A stretch of 64,000 nucleotides of DNA from an uncultured Bacteroidia bacterium (GCA_937922655.1 CALAJH010000058.1:22703-86702); one strand, 5' to 3'; numbered from the stretch's first letter, positions 34,989 to 44,903 are shown. Notes: a model not told the origin generated them from the sequence alone. Made by a program: numbers and translations.

Positions 34989-37946
34989 ATGAAAAATAAA
35001 AACGTGTATATTACCCTTCTGGTAATATTCTTGAGTTTGTGCGTTTACAATATTGTCTGCACGGGCATTCGTTTGGCCAAAGACGCGGAACTCAACGAGC
35101 TTTCGTCTGAAGAACGCGCCGCCAAACTCGCCGACAAAGACTACAACGAAAGTTACAAGTTCGTCGTAAACCGGTCGTTGTCGTTGGGTCTGGACCTGCA
35201 AGGCGGTATGTATGTAACGATGCAAATCGCCGTCGAAGACATTTTACAAAATTTGGCGAAAAAGAACGCCGACAGCACGTTTGTCGCCGCGATACGCGCC
35301 GCAAGCAAGGCGCGCGAGTCGGCCAACCGTCCTTACGTCGACCTTTTCTACGAACAGCTCCAAAAAATCAAGCCGGGCAAACGCTTGGCCGATTATTTCG
35401 GGGGCGAACGCACGGGCCTGTCCTACAACGCCACCGACGACGAAGTCAAAGCCAAACTCCGCGAAATCGTCGAAACGTCGATTAAGAACAGCTACACCGT
35501 TATTCGCACGCGCATCGACCAATTCGGGGTGGCGTCGCCGGACGTGCAGCGCGAAGAAGGCACGGGCCGCATTTTGATACAACTTCCGGGGGTCAAGGAC
35601 GCCGACCGCGTACGCAAACTTTTGCGCGGAACGGCCAACCTCGAATTTTGGCCGACCTACACCCTCGAACAATTCTTCCCCTACCTCCAAAAAATCAACG
35701 AGCGCGTCAAACTCCAACAAACGGCCGACCAAGCCGTCGAAGGCGAGAAAAAACAAACCGCCGACGACAAAAACAATGCTCAAAAAGATACGCTCGCCGA
35801 TTCTACCGCCGTCGCCAAAGCTCAAACCGACACCCTCGACTCGGCCGCCGTCGCCAAAATGTCCGACGAAGAAAAACGCGAACTCTTCAAAAAAGAAAAT
35901 CCGTTTTTTGCGCTTTGCGACTTTCGCATCGCGGGCAATCCCCAAAACAACCAGCCGATGATGGGCTATACGCTCGTCAGCGACACGGCCAAGGTCAATC
36001 GCATTCTCAACGACCCCGAAATTCGCCGCATACTGCCTTCGGACGTATTGTTTTTCTGGTCCGCCAAACCCGTTTCCGACGAAGCCCAATACTTTACGCT
36101 TTACGCCATCAAGGGCAACCGCGACGGTCAGGCGGCGCTCAACGGTTCGGCCATCGTCGACGCCCGCGAAGACAAAGACCAATTCAAACAAAACGTCGTT
36201 TCGATGACCATGAACACCGAAGGGGCGCGGATTTGGAAAAAAATGACCCAAGACAACCTCGGAAAATCGGTGGCCATCGTTTTGGACAACCTCGTTTATA
36301 CCGCCCCGACGGTGCAAAGCGTAATCACCAACGGCTCTTCGCAAATCACGGGAAGCTTTACGATAGAAGAAGCCAAAGACTTGGCCAACATCCTCAAAGC
36401 GGGCAAATTGGATGCGCCGGCCCGCATCGAAGGCGAAGAGGTCGTCGGGCCGACGCTCGGCGCCGAAACCGTACGCCGCGGCTTTATTTCGTTTTTGGCC
36501 GGCTTTGTCGGCGTAATTTTGTTTATGTTGGTCTATTACAAAAAAGCCGGCGTGGTGGCGGGCATCGCCTTGGTGTTCAACCTCGTTTTTATCGTCGGCA
36601 TCGCGTCGGCGCTCAACGTGGTGCTCAACCTTCCGGGCATCGCGGGCATCGTCTTAACGATGGGTATGGCCGTGGACGCCAACGTACTTATCTACGAAAG
36701 AATACGCGAAGAATTGGAGGCGGGCAAGAGCCAAAAAGGTTCGATTGCCGGCGGCTTTGGCGGCGCGTTTTCCGCCATATTGGACGGCAACCTGACGACC
36801 TTCCTTACCGGCGCCATTCTTTATATTTTTGGTTCGGGCTTGATTCGCGGGTTTGCGGTCATGTTGATGATAGGCATCGCGACCACGCTCGTTACGGGGC
36901 TGCTCGTTACCCGCCTGATTTTGGATTACATGACCTCGAAAAGAGAAGCGCAAATCGACTTTGGCTCCAGAGCGGCCGTCGCCTTCTTTAAACGCGTCAA
37001 TTTTCAATTTATCGAAAAACGCAAAATCAGCTTCGCGGTGGCCGGGGTGATTGCCGCAATATTCCTGCTCCTGATAACCAGCGGCGGATTTAAATACGGC
37101 GTGGACTTTTTGGGCGGACGACAATACGTAGTCGAATTCGCCTCGCCGCCCGACGTCGACCGCCTTCGCGCCGAACTTTCCAAAAACTTCAAAAGCGAAC
37201 CGCAAATCAAAACCATCGGCGGCAGCAACCAAGTCATGATAACGACGACGTTCAAACTCGGTGAACAAGACGCGGACGACGCGGTCAAAACCGCTCTGCT
37301 CGCCGGATGCGAAGCGGCGGCGCCCGGCTCCAAACCCACCGTCCTCAGAACGACCAACGTCGGCCCCACCGTCGCCGAAGACATCAAGGAAGGCGCACGC
37401 TACGCCATATTCTTTTCCCTCTTGGGAATGTTCCTTTATATTTTGTTGCGATTCAGGGGTTGGCAGTTCGGTTTGGGCGCAACGATTTCCTTGGCCTTCA
37501 ACGTCGTTTTCGTTTTGGGACTTTTTTCCTTGTTCAGCCTTTTGCCGTCCTTTCCGTTTTCGATTGAAGTGGACGCGGCGCTCATCGCCTCGATATTGAC
37601 CATCGTCGGCTATACCATCAACGACACCGTCGTCGTCTTCGACCGCATACGCGAATACACCGAAGGAGCGAGCGGAAAAACGCCCCTCACCGAACTCTTC
37701 AACAAAGCCATCAATTCGACTTTGAGCCGGACGCTCATCACTTCCACCACCACCCTCATCACCGCATTGATTCTATTTCTTTTCGGCGGGGAGGTGTTGC
37801 GTGGTTTTATGTTCGCCTTGATGGTCGGGGTGCTGGTCGGTACGTTCTCTTCGATTTTCATCGCCAGTCCACTGACCTTGCAATTCATTTTAATGAAACC
37901 GACGCGGGCGCAGTTGCCGGCCGCCGCCGCCGTACAAAAGTCTTAA
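34989..37946 (+). CDS. secDF: Protein translocase subunit SecDF (fused)
   Basis: Inner-membrane RND-type protein that uses the proton-motive force to finish Sec-dependent export. At 985 residues it combines SecD (about 1-640) and SecF (about 660-985). SecD: first membrane helix 5-27, SLGLDLQGGMYVTMQIAVED, VIRTRIDQFGVASPDVQ, a charged low-complexity insertion at about 240-300, NTEGARIWKKMT, and the membrane motif GMAVDANVLIYERIREEL. SecF: YGVDFLGGRQYVVEF and VGYTINDTVVVFDRIREYT. The fused form is normal for Bacteroidota. ATG 34989 is chosen over 34965 for the short charged N-terminus before the first helix. Single-gene unit ending at a strong terminator. Confidence 0.97.
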   Translation: MKNKNVYITLLVIFLSLCVYNIVCTGIRLAKDAELNELSSEERAAKLADKDYNESYKFVVNRSLSLGLDLQGGMYVTMQIAVEDILQNLAKKNADSTFVAAIRAASKARESANRPYVDLFYEQLQKIKPGKRLADYFGGERTGLSYNATDDEVKAKLREIVETSIKNSYTVIRTRIDQFGVASPDVQREEGTGRILIQLPGVKDADRVRKLLRGTANLEFWPTYTLEQFFPYLQKINERVKLQQTADQAVEGEKKQTADDKNNAQKDTLADSTAVAKAQTDTLDSAAVAKMSDEEKRELFKKENPFFALCDFRIAGNPQNNQPMMGYTLVSDTAKVNRILNDPEIRRILPSDVLFFWSAKPVSDEAQYFTLYAIKGNRDGQAALNGSAIVDAREDKDQFKQNVVSMTMNTEGARIWKKMTQDNLGKSVAIVLDNLVYTAPTVQSVITNGSSQITGSFTIEEAKDLANILKAGKLDAPARIEGEEVVGPTLGAETVRRGFISFLAGFVGVILFMLVYYKKAGVVAGIALVFNLVFIVGIASALNVVLNLPGIAGIVLTMGMAVDANVLIYERIREELEAGKSQKGSIAGGFGGAFSAILDGNLTTFLTGAILYIFGSGLIRGFAVMLMIGIATTLVTGLLVTRLILDYMTSKREAQIDFGSRAAVAFFKRVNFQFIEKRKISFAVAGVIAAIFLLLITSGGFKYGVDFLGGRQYVVEFASPPDVDRLRAELSKNFKSEPQIKTIGGSNQVMITTTFKLGEQDADDAVKTALLAGCEAAAPGSKPTVLRTTNVGPTVAEDIKEGARYAIFFSLLGMFLYILLRFRGWQFGLGATISLAFNVVFVLGLFSLFSLLPSFPFSIEVDAALIASILTIVGYTINDTVVVFDRIREYTEGASGKTPLTELFNKAINSTLSRTLITSTTTLITALILFLFGGEVLRGFMFALMVGVLVGTFSSIFIASPLTLQFILMKPTRAQLPAAAAVQKS

Positions 37947-37957
37947 TCGTCTCATTA

Positions 37958-37997
37958 ACCGACGGGGCCGGCGCCATGGGCCGGTCCCGTCGGTTTT
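37958..37997 (+). terminator. Intrinsic terminator after secDF
   Basis: ACCGACGGG and CCGGC pair with GCCGG and CCCGTCGGT around loop GCCATGG, with one mismatch, followed by TTTT. Confidence 0.75.
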
Positions 37998-38045
37998 AAC
38001 AAATTTTGTTGCCCGCCCTTGCGATGCATTTTCATGCCCGCAAAG

Positions 38046-38053
38046 TAAATTTG
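38046..38053 (+). promoter_or_regulatory. -7 promoter box of the PorV-like gene
   Basis: TAAATTTG, exact TAnnTTTG match, 30 bases before ATG 38084. Confidence 0.55.
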
Positions 38054-38083
38054 ACTGCAAATCCGCTTTATAAGCATGGGCAC

Positions 38084-39037
38084 ATGCGGCGTTTGACGGA
38101 CGGCAAGCGGTTGAAACGAACGTTGGCGGCGGGGATGATTTTTGGGGTGACGGGGCTCTACGGCCAAAACGTTCTTTTCGACGACGCACGCACCGAACGG
38201 GCTCTGACTTTGTCGGGTTCGGGATTGGCGGGCGCGCCGGCATGGGACGGAATTACGCGCAACCCCGCCGGCGCCGCCGCGGATACTTTGTCCCAAAACG
38301 GCGTGGCGCTCAACGTTCGTCGCCATCCCGACCGCCCGACGATTTGGGGATTTTCGGCGCCGTTCTTTTTTCGGAACAGAGCGGGATTGTGGGGCGGCGG
38401 CGCGGATTACACCCGCGTTTCGGCCGCTAGGTACGCCGATTCCACGGGCCTGACCCCGGGAGGTTTCAATGCGGCGGAAATCGCCGTTTTCGCGGCCTAC
38501 GCACGCAAAATCGGAACGCGCTGGAGCGCGGGCGCCACACTGGGTTATGTTTATTCGACGTTCGTCGGCCTTGTTGCGGGGCAAAGACAGCGCGGCCCCG
38601 GACATACGGCCCGAGGGGGACTCTACGGCCAATGCAACCTACTCGACGTCGGCGAAAAACGGAGGTTCCGATTGACGGCGGCGGCGGCCCTGACGGAAAT
38701 CGGCCCACCCCTCCGTTACTTCCATCCCGAACGCAAAACGCCGCTTCCCACGGCCTTGACCCTGGCTTGGGCCGCCGCTTTCCTAACCCCGACGACGGCA
38801 TTGACGCTCTACGCCGACCCACGCCTGCGTTTCAGGGGCAAAGACGTTTTCGAGGCGGCGGCGGGTTTGGAATTGAGCCTCAAACAACGACTGTTTTTTC
38901 GGGCGGGCGTACGGACGACGGCGGGAAAATGGACGTTTTCCGTCGGCACGGCGGCAAGAATCATGGACGTCGCCGAAATCGGTTTCGGCTTCGACGGCGG
39001 TTATTTCGCCGCTTTGGGAGTCTTTTGGCGCAAATGA
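38084..39037 (+). CDS. PorV/PorQ-like outer-membrane protein
   Basis: A 317-residue exported barrel protein. After a basic N-terminus and signal sequence (AAGMIFGVTGLYGQ) it shows the LSGSGLAGAPAWDGITRNPA pattern, where the NPAG motif is typical of PorV/PorQ and related FadL-type proteins. Later strands include VFAAYARKIGTRWSAGATLG, LTLAWAAAFLTPTTALTLYA and RLFFRAGVRTTAGKWTFSVG. PorV shuttles T9SS cargo to the attachment complex and PorQ has related roles; whether this protein does so is inferred from similarity and from the T9SS cargo in this window. It overlaps the convergent gene at 39001 by 37 bases. Confidence 0.7.
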   Translation: MRRLTDGKRLKRTLAAGMIFGVTGLYGQNVLFDDARTERALTLSGSGLAGAPAWDGITRNPAGAAADTLSQNGVALNVRRHPDRPTIWGFSAPFFFRNRAGLWGGGADYTRVSAARYADSTGLTPGGFNAAEIAVFAAYARKIGTRWSAGATLGYVYSTFVGLVAGQRQRGPGHTARGGLYGQCNLLDVGEKRRFRLTAAAALTEIGPPLRYFHPERKTPLPTALTLAWAAAFLTPTTALTLYADPRLRFRGKDVFEAAAGLELSLKQRLFFRAGVRTTAGKWTFSVGTAARIMDVAEIGFGFDGGYFAALGVFWRK

Positions 39038-40428
39038 TTTTCCAACCACGTCTCGTAGGGGATGATTTCGTCGCCGGCGGCGGCGGAAAAGTTGTCCAAA
39101 AATTCTTGGGCCAAACGCCGGGTTTTCGGTTTAAGGCCCGCGCACAAACGATGTAAAACGTCCAAAAAGCGGTTTTCGCGCTCGTTGTTTTGTAATATCG
39201 TGCCGTACTCGCGTTTGATTTGTTCGATGCGGCGTTCGACCGTTTCGGGTTCGCCCATTTCAAAACGGATAATACACTCGGTAACGGCGACCTTGAAACG
39301 AAACGCCTCGCCCGCCGACTTGTAAACGTCCGTCAAATACAGATGGGTCAGTTCTTTGGCGGCTTCGGCGTATTTTTTCTGTTCAAAGAGCAAATACGCC
39401 AAATTGGTATAGACAAAGTTGGTATAAAATTCGTTTTGTTTTAACACATCGGAATTTTTTAGAAACCGCAACACTTCAATGGCTTTAAGGGGTTGGGTTC
39501 GGGAATAAGCAAAAACCAAAGAATTGTAATAAAAAAAAGAATATTGATTGTAATATTTTCTTTCGTACGCTTCGATTTCCTTTCCCAACCTTTCGACGTA
39601 AGGGGTGGCCTCTTCGATTTTTTCGTTTTTGTACATGGCGTTGACGAGGTAAGTGAGCATGCGGAGTTTGTCGGCTTGGGTCGATTCGTCGAAAAGTTTT
39701 TGGTTTTCAAAGCTTTGGAACGTGTGTAGAACGTAGTCTTCGAGGCCGGGGAAGTCGCGCAGGTGCAAAAGCCATTTGACGCGTGCGTCGAAAAATTTGA
39801 GTTTGAGCCTGAGACCGTCGGCCTCTTCGAACACCGCCGGCGGCGGGGCCGGAATTTGAGCCATGCCGGGCGCGATGTTTTGGGTGATTTTGAGCGTAAA
39901 ATTGACGGTGGCCAGCCAATCTTCGGTTTCGCGCAGGACGTTGAGTTTGCGGGCGTTGTCGCGGCGTTTTTCGAGATAGGTTTGAGGGTGAACGTCGGCC
40001 AAAAATTGGGCCGTCTGAATCAAATGGCCGTATATAAGGTCGAGCAGTTCAAAGTCTTCTTGGGCAAGGGCGTCCTTTTCGGCGCGAAAAAGAAAGCGAC
40101 GGGCGATTTCATAAAGACCTTTGTCCAAATAAACGCGGGCCAAAAGCACCGAACGCACCGCACGCGTACGCTTGGAGTCTCCGGAATGAAGGTCGGCCTG
40201 ACTTTTTTCGACGGTTTCGGCCAAACGATTTTTAAGCCGGTAATAGGCGTTTTTGTCTTTGGCTTGGGGATAAAGTTTTTTTGCGGCGGCATCCTCGTCG
40301 TCCGACCGGCGCAAACGGTCGAAAAGCCACATAAACTTGGCGTCGTCGCGGCGGGCGTAAATTTTGAAGTGCCTCAGCTCTTCGCGCCGCAAAGAGCGTA
40401 TCAATTCCACAAGGGGGTCCATCGCCAT
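39001..40428 (-). CDS. Helical-repeat (TPR-like) protein, function unknown
   Basis: A 475-residue, almost entirely helical cytosolic protein without a signal peptide. Helix-turn-helix pairs with TPR-like spacing are visible, for example VRSVLLARVYLDKGLYEIAR, EFYTNFVYTNLAYLLFEQKK and YAEAAKELTHLYLTDVYKSA. The N-terminus (MDPLVELIRSLRREELRHFK) is typical of a Bacteroidota family usually left as hypothetical. ATG 40428 is chosen, with 40422 two codons later equally possible; upstream residues read like intergenic DNA. It probably mediates protein-protein contacts. The 3' end overlaps the PorV-like gene. Confidence 0.8.
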   Translation of the reverse strand: MAMDPLVELIRSLRREELRHFKIYARRDDAKFMWLFDRLRRSDDEDAAAKKLYPQAKDKNAYYRLKNRLAETVEKSQADLHSGDSKRTRAVRSVLLARVYLDKGLYEIARRFLFRAEKDALAQEDFELLDLIYGHLIQTAQFLADVHPQTYLEKRRDNARKLNVLRETEDWLATVNFTLKITQNIAPGMAQIPAPPPAVFEEADGLRLKLKFFDARVKWLLHLRDFPGLEDYVLHTFQSFENQKLFDESTQADKLRMLTYLVNAMYKNEKIEEATPYVERLGKEIEAYERKYYNQYSFFYYNSLVFAYSRTQPLKAIEVLRFLKNSDVLKQNEFYTNFVYTNLAYLLFEQKKYAEAAKELTHLYLTDVYKSAGEAFRFKVAVTECIIRFEMGEPETVERRIEQIKREYGTILQNNERENRFLDVLHRLCAGLKPKTRRLAQEFLDNFSAAAGDEIIPYETWLENHLRQKTPKAAK

Positions 40429-40567
40429 GGGGGAAAAAAATTTTGAGAATCGGAGTAATTGCGGTAAATATATCCTATTTTGGATTAAAAAGCCGTTGGA
40501 TGCTTGCAAATTCTTTGTACGCCGGAACCCAATAGAGACGACGCAAGCGCGCTCGGGGCGTTAAATT

Positions 40568-40912
40568 ATGTCTATGCAGGAAAGCGACGCCGTCAAACAT
40601 TCGCGGATAGTCAAGGCGTTTTTCGAACTTGGAGAAAAAATCGGGCGCTCACCCACGCCCGTGGAGCTGTGCGAAGAAACAGGCCTGAGCTTCGGCGAAT
40701 ACAACCGGCTAAGCGCACAACTGACCGCCGAAAACGAAGCTTTGTTGGGACGATTGCTGACGGGTTCGGTCATCGGAGGCTTGTCGCAGAAGGCAGCGCA
40801 AGGCGAGGTTAAGGCCGTTGAAATGTTTTTCAGATACGTCTGGGGAAAAACGAAAGCAACCCGGGACGAGCCGCTCCCCACGCTCAAATTCCCCGATGAA
40901 AGTTTCGTATAA
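40568..40912 (+). CDS. Small helix-turn-helix protein upstream of recA
   Basis: A 114-residue helical protein. Residues 10-60 ([20 protein letters not shown], then [20 protein letters not shown]) look like a helix-turn-helix of the kind seen in phage terminase small subunits and related DNA-binding proteins; residues 65-95 ([20 protein letters not shown], then MFFRYVWG) would be the following helices. It is 76 bases upstream of recA, same strand, but recA has its own -7 box. Not assigned to a family with certainty; could be a phage relic or a host DNA-binding protein. Confidence 0.65.
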   Translation: MSMQESDAVKHSRIVKAFFELGEKIGRSPTPVELCEETGLSFGEYNRLSAQLTAENEALLGRLLTGSVIGGLSQKAAQGEVKAVEMFFRYVWGKTKATRDEPLPTLKFPDESFV

Positions 40913-40965
40913 TCAATTCGAAAAAAAATCGCGGGGGGGTGGGGGACGGGTCGAAATTCTTGGCG

Positions 40966-40973
40966 TAAATTTG
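40966..40973 (+). promoter_or_regulatory. -7 promoter box of recA
   Basis: TAAATTTG, exact TAnnTTTG match, 15 bases before ATG 40989. No LexA-box-like palindrome was seen nearby. Confidence 0.6.
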
Positions 40974-40988
40974 CGCAAATTACAAACG

Positions 40989-42065
40989 ATGGCAAAAGAG
41001 GTCAAAGATCAACAGGCGGAAAAACTCAAGGCGTTGAGCATCACCCTCGAACGTCTGGATAAGGAAATGGGCAAAGGTACGGTCATGCGTTTGAGCGACC
41101 GGGCCGCCGTCAAGGTGCCGGCGATTTCGACGGGGTCGCTGGGCTTGGATATGGCCATCGGCATCGGCGGCATCCCCCGGGGCCGCATCACCGAAATTTA
41201 CGGCCCCGAATCTTCGGGAAAAACGACGATAGCCTTGCACGCCATCGCCGAAGCCCAAAAGCAAGGCGGCATCGCGGCGTTCATCGACGCCGAACACGCC
41301 TTTGACTCCACCTACGCCGAAAAATTAGGCATCAAGTTCGATTCGTTTTACGTCGCCCAACCCGACAACGGCGAACAAGCCCTTGAAATCGCCGACAACC
41401 TTATCCGTTCGGGCGCCATCGACATCGTCGTCATCGACTCGGTCGCCGCCCTTGTCCCTCGTTCGGAACTCGAAGGCGAAATGGGCGACTCCAAAGTCGG
41501 ACTTCAAGCCCGGCTCATGTCCCAAGCCCTGCGAAAACTCACCGGCACCATCAATAAAACCCAATGTGCTTGTATTTTCATCAACCAGTTGCGTGAAAAA
41601 ATCGGGGTCATGTTCGGCAACCCCGAAACCACCACCGGCGGCAACGCCCTCAAATTTTACGCCTCGGTACGTTTGGACATCCGGCGCACCGGACAAATCA
41701 AAGACGGTACCGAAGTGAGCGGCAACCGCGTCAAGGTCAAGGTCGTCAAGAACAAGGTTGCCCCCCCGTTCCGCGTCGCCGAATTCGACATCATCTACGG
41801 CGAAGGCATTTCCAAAGCCGGCGAAATCTTGGATATGGCCGTCGAAAACAAAATCGTACAAAAATCGGGCGCATGGTTCAGCTACGGCGGCAACAAACTC
41901 GGTCAAGGACGCGAAGCCGTCCGCCAACTCCTGCGCGACAACCCCGAACTCATGGCCGAAATCGAACAAATTCTGCGTGCCAAATTCGAAGACGAACATT
42001 CGCTCGCCATGCCCGAATTCGACCCCGCCGAAGAAGCCGAAAACGACGAAGAAACCGTGTTTTAA
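40989..42065 (+). CDS. recA: Recombinase RecA
   Basis: ATP-dependent strand-exchange protein for homologous recombination and DNA repair; 358 residues, usual length. Walker [10 protein letters not shown] (about residue 75), Walker [13 protein letters not shown], loop L1 [20 protein letters not shown], loop L2 [30 protein letters not shown]. Acidic C-terminus ([15 protein letters not shown]). ATG 40989 is the family start; the longer frame adds 57 residues that overlap the upstream gene. The stop TAA shares its last base with the ATG of the next gene, so the HAD hydrolase is translationally coupled. Confidence 0.98.
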   Translation: MAKEVKDQQAEKLKALSITLERLDKEMGKGTVMRLSDRAAVKVPAISTGSLGLDMAIGIGGIPRGRITEIYGPESSGKTTIALHAIAEAQKQGGIAAFIDAEHAFDSTYAEKLGIKFDSFYVAQPDNGEQALEIADNLIRSGAIDIVVIDSVAALVPRSELEGEMGDSKVGLQARLMSQALRKLTGTINKTQCACIFINQLREKIGVMFGNPETTTGGNALKFYASVRLDIRRTGQIKDGTEVSGNRVKVKVVKNKVAPPFRVAEFDIIYGEGISKAGEILDMAVENKIVQKSGAWFSYGGNKLGQGREAVRQLLRDNPELMAEIEQILRAKFEDEHSLAMPEFDPAEEAENDEETVF

Positions 42066-42760
42066 TGACCCATTCGATTCAACTGGTCGTTTTCGACATG
42101 GCGGGAACGACCGTCAAAGACGACGACGCCGTCAATCGTGTTTTTCGAGCCGTGATGGACTCCGAAGGATTGACCATCACTCCCGACGACGGCAACGCCG
42201 TCATGGGTTTGCCCAAAGCCGTTTCCATTCGCCTGCTCTTGGAAAAATACGAACGTACCCCCGACGCCGAGCTCATCGACCGGCTTCACCGCCGGTTCAT
42301 CGACCAAATGTTGGACCATTATCGCCACACGGGGGTCGAAGCCGTTGCCGGCGCCGAGGCCACGCTCGAATATCTCAAAAGCAAAGGTATCGCCGCGTAT
42401 CTGGATACGGGCTTCAGTCGAAACATCGCGGACGCAATTTTGGAAAAGCTTCGTTGGCGCGAACGCGGACTTATCGCCGGTTCGGTGGCCAGCGACGAGG
42501 TCGCACGCGGGCGGCCCTTTCCCGACATGATTGCCTACGCCATGCGGGCGACGGGCGTCGAAGACCCCGCCCGCGTGGCCAAAGTCGGAGATACGCCGTC
42601 GGATTTGAATCAAGGACGTGCGGCGCGATGCGGACTCGTGGTCGGCGTGCTGTCCGGCGCCACCGAACGCGACGAACTCCTCAAACATCCACACAATTTT
42701 GTCATTCCCGACGTTTCGTATTTGCCCGCCGTCCTCGAAGGCGCTTACGAAGGTTCATAA
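42065..42760 (+). CDS. Phosphonatase-like HAD-family hydrolase
   Basis: A 231-residue haloacid-dehalogenase phosphatase. Motif I is VVFDMAGTTVKDDD (nucleophile Asp), the cap region follows (about 20-95), motif II is LDTGFSR (Thr/Ser), motif III is the Arg-Gly-Arg-Pro-Phe-Pro-Asp stretch at about 150 and motif IV is VGDTPSDLNQGRAA. The DMAGTTV start and lack of the Schiff-base lysine motif fit the phosphonatase-like group (TIGR03351) rather than true PhnX. Substrate unknown. Coupled to recA by a TAATG junction, an uncommon partner. Its 3' end overlaps the convergent ribD by 16 bases. Confidence 0.9.
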   Translation: MTHSIQLVVFDMAGTTVKDDDAVNRVFRAVMDSEGLTITPDDGNAVMGLPKAVSIRLLLEKYERTPDAELIDRLHRRFIDQMLDHYRHTGVEAVAGAEATLEYLKSKGIAAYLDTGFSRNIADAILEKLRWRERGLIAGSVASDEVARGRPFPDMIAYAMRATGVEDPARVAKVGDTPSDLNQGRAARCGLVVGVLSGATERDELLKHPHNFVIPDVSYLPAVLEGAYEGS

Positions 42761-43863
42761 ACCCGAACGACGTCGCTGCCCAAACAAAATTCGTCCTTCA
42801 ACACCGCGCCCATTGGGAGCGAAGGCGCCGGCACGGGGTCGGGCAAGCGTAAGGGACGCAGGGATTGATAAACGTAAATTCTATCCCAAAGGCCGGCGGA
42901 AATGAAGCGTTCGTGCGTGGCCCTTCCGCCTTCGACCAAAACGGCCCCCAAATCGTGGTCGCGGTACAAGCTTTCGAGCAAAGTTTTGAGGTCGGATTCC
43001 AAAGGGATGTTTTTTGCCGCGGGATGGGAATATGGGGATATTATCCAAACGGGGTCGGACGAGGGTTGAAAAAGACGCAGGTTCGGGGGCAAAGGACGCT
43101 CGGCGACGACGAGGCGGCGCACCGGTCCTCCGGGAGCGAATCGGACGTTCAAGAGCGGGTCGTCGCCGGCGGCGGTACGCCCGCCCACCCACACCGCCCC
43201 CAATTCCGCCCGCAAACGATGGGTGAACTTTTGCGCTGCCGGCCCGGTAACGCCGACTTGTCCGGCGCTTTGCCTGCCGAGGGCCCCGTCGGCGCTTTGC
43301 GCCCATTTCAAGGCCACGTACGGACGGCGTAAAGACATATTCACCCGAAACGTTCGTAAAAGTTCGTCCAGCTTGCGGGCCAAACCGGTGTCTTGGGCGT
43401 CGTCGAAAAGCACGACGTTCACGCCGCGTTCGCGCAACCGGCGCAGGCTTTTGCCGGCCATAAGCGGATTGGGGTCGAGGCGACCGACAACAACCGTTTT
43501 GACGTTTTCGGCCAAAATACGTTCGGTGCAGGGAGGAGTTTTACCCTTGTGGTTGCAAGGTTCGAGGGTAACGTACAAGACGGCGCCCGAAACACGGGAG
43601 GCGTCGCGAACGTCGTCGAAAGCAACGGGTTCGGCGTGCGGCCCACCGTAACGCCCATGCCATCCTTCTCCGACAACGCCCAAGTCGTCGGCCAATACGG
43701 CCCCGACGCACGGATTGGGTTCGACCCGGCCGCGCCCGCGTTCGGCCAATTCCGCCGCCCGCAACAAATATCTTGTCGCCGCGTTCACGAACCGTCGCCG
43801 TGATTTTGAGCCCCCACCTGTTCCAAAAGCGTTGTTTTCATAGCGATAATCGAAAATTTCCAT
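42745..43863 (-). CDS. ribD: Bifunctional riboflavin deaminase/reductase RibD
   Basis: Two early steps of riboflavin synthesis: deamination of the pyrimidine intermediate, then NADPH reduction of the ribosyl chain. Deaminase domain (about 35-170): VEPNPCVGAVLADD, zinc ligands in GPHAE and PCNHKGKTPPC, VGRLDPNP. Reductase domain (about 175-372): RRPYVALKWAQSADGALGR, GVTGPAAQKFTHRLRAELGA, VGGRTAAGDDPLLNVR, VLVEGGRATHERFI. The start is uncertain: ATG 43863 (372 residues) or GTG 43788, which begins nearer the conserved domain. No other rib genes adjoin; no FMN riboswitch was recognised upstream. Confidence 0.94.
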   Translation of the reverse strand: MEIFDYRYENNAFGTGGGSKSRRRFVNAATRYLLRAAELAERGRGRVEPNPCVGAVLADDLGVVGEGWHGRYGGPHAEPVAFDDVRDASRVSGAVLYVTLEPCNHKGKTPPCTERILAENVKTVVVGRLDPNPLMAGKSLRRLRERGVNVVLFDDAQDTGLARKLDELLRTFRVNMSLRRPYVALKWAQSADGALGRQSAGQVGVTGPAAQKFTHRLRAELGAVWVGGRTAAGDDPLLNVRFAPGGPVRRLVVAERPLPPNLRLFQPSSDPVWIISPYSHPAAKNIPLESDLKTLLESLYRDHDLGAVLVEGGRATHERFISAGLWDRIYVYQSLRPLRLPDPVPAPSLPMGAVLKDEFCLGSDVVRVYEPS

Positions 43864-44049
43864 GCATTGTTCCCGCCCCGCCGCATCCAAAATCGGAAGT
43901 GCGCGACGCTCGGATTAAAAAATACGCGGTTGGCCACAGCCGATGGTTTTACCGCCTTTTAGTCAAAAAGCCCGCCGACGAACAACGGAACGAGCGGCGG
44001 ACAAGTTCGTTTCGCCGTTCGTCCCAAACGGGGAGTTGGGACGCCGCGA

Positions 44050-44625
44050 TTAAAAATAAACGGCGGGAAAACGCTTGACCTGTTTGCGTAAGTTTTCGAC
44101 GGCGTAACGCATGCGTCCGAGCGCGGTGTTGATGCTACAGTCGGTAAACTCTGCGATTTCTTTAAAGGTCATGCGGTTGTATACACGAAGAACAATCACT
44201 TCACGCTGATTTTTAGGTAAAAAGTTGAGGAGTTTGCGCAGGTCGCGGTGTATTTCGTTGCAAACGATGTGTTGGTCGGGGAGTTCGCCGCCGGCAACAA
44301 CATCTTCGATTCCCAGTGGCGCACGCTCGACGCGGCCTCGCCGGCGTTTGCGTAAAACGTCGACGGCCATATTGCGTGCGATGCGCGTGGCCCAAGGTAA
44401 AAATTTACCCTCCTCGCGGTAATTTTGGGCCGACAAAAGCGCATGGATGCGAATCAGAACGTCTTGATAAACGTCTTGGGCCGCGTCCCGATCGCGTATT
44501 ACGCGCATAACGGCCTCCATCAACCGCACCCGGTGTTTGCGAACCAATTCATCGAACGCCGACGATTCCCCACCCCAAAAACGCCGAAGCAGCTCTCGGT
44601 CGTCCGCGTGTTTATACGCCTTCAT
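44050..44625 (-). CDS. ECF-type RNA polymerase sigma factor
   Basis: A 191-residue group IV sigma factor. Region 2 (about 10-90): LLRRFWGGESSAFDELVRKH, DRDAAQDVYQDVLIRIHALL, FLPWATRIARNMAVDVLRKR contacts the -10 element. Region 4 (about 125-185): LNFLPKNQREVIVLRVYNRM, TFKEIAEFTDCSINTALGRM binds the -35 element. ATG 44625 is used; the TTG four codons upstream is possible. No anti-sigma gene follows or precedes it, so control is either by a distant partner or by transcription. Target genes not evident. Confidence 0.93.
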   Translation of the reverse strand: MKAYKHADDRELLRRFWGGESSAFDELVRKHRVRLMEAVMRVIRDRDAAQDVYQDVLIRIHALLSAQNYREEGKFLPWATRIARNMAVDVLRKRRRGRVERAPLGIEDVVAGGELPDQHIVCNEIHRDLRKLLNFLPKNQREVIVLRVYNRMTFKEIAEFTDCSINTALGRMRYAVENLRKQVKRFPAVYF

Positions 44626-44903
44626 GTTCGTAATCAAATAGGGTAGATTAAAAAGTAGCGTTGTTCCATGCGACCCGATGCTTGCGAAAGATTATCGACA
44701 AAGTCGGCGCCAAAAATAACGCCCAAAACGCCAAAAAGCGCCCCCGAACGGCCGGTGTTAACGATTATCCCGATAAAATAAGGAAAAATTTAGGGTGGGA
44801 TAGTTTGAAAATTTTCGCGGCATCGGGAAAATACCCATTGGCGCGTGGGATGGACGTGCGTGAATAATTTTTTAAACAGATGCGTATCGAAAAGCGCGCA
44901 GGG

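Noticed and set aside
44661..44867. Possible 68-residue protein between the sigma factor and the MFS gene
   Set aside because: No promoter box, no recognisable motif and Lys/Asn-rich intergenic composition.
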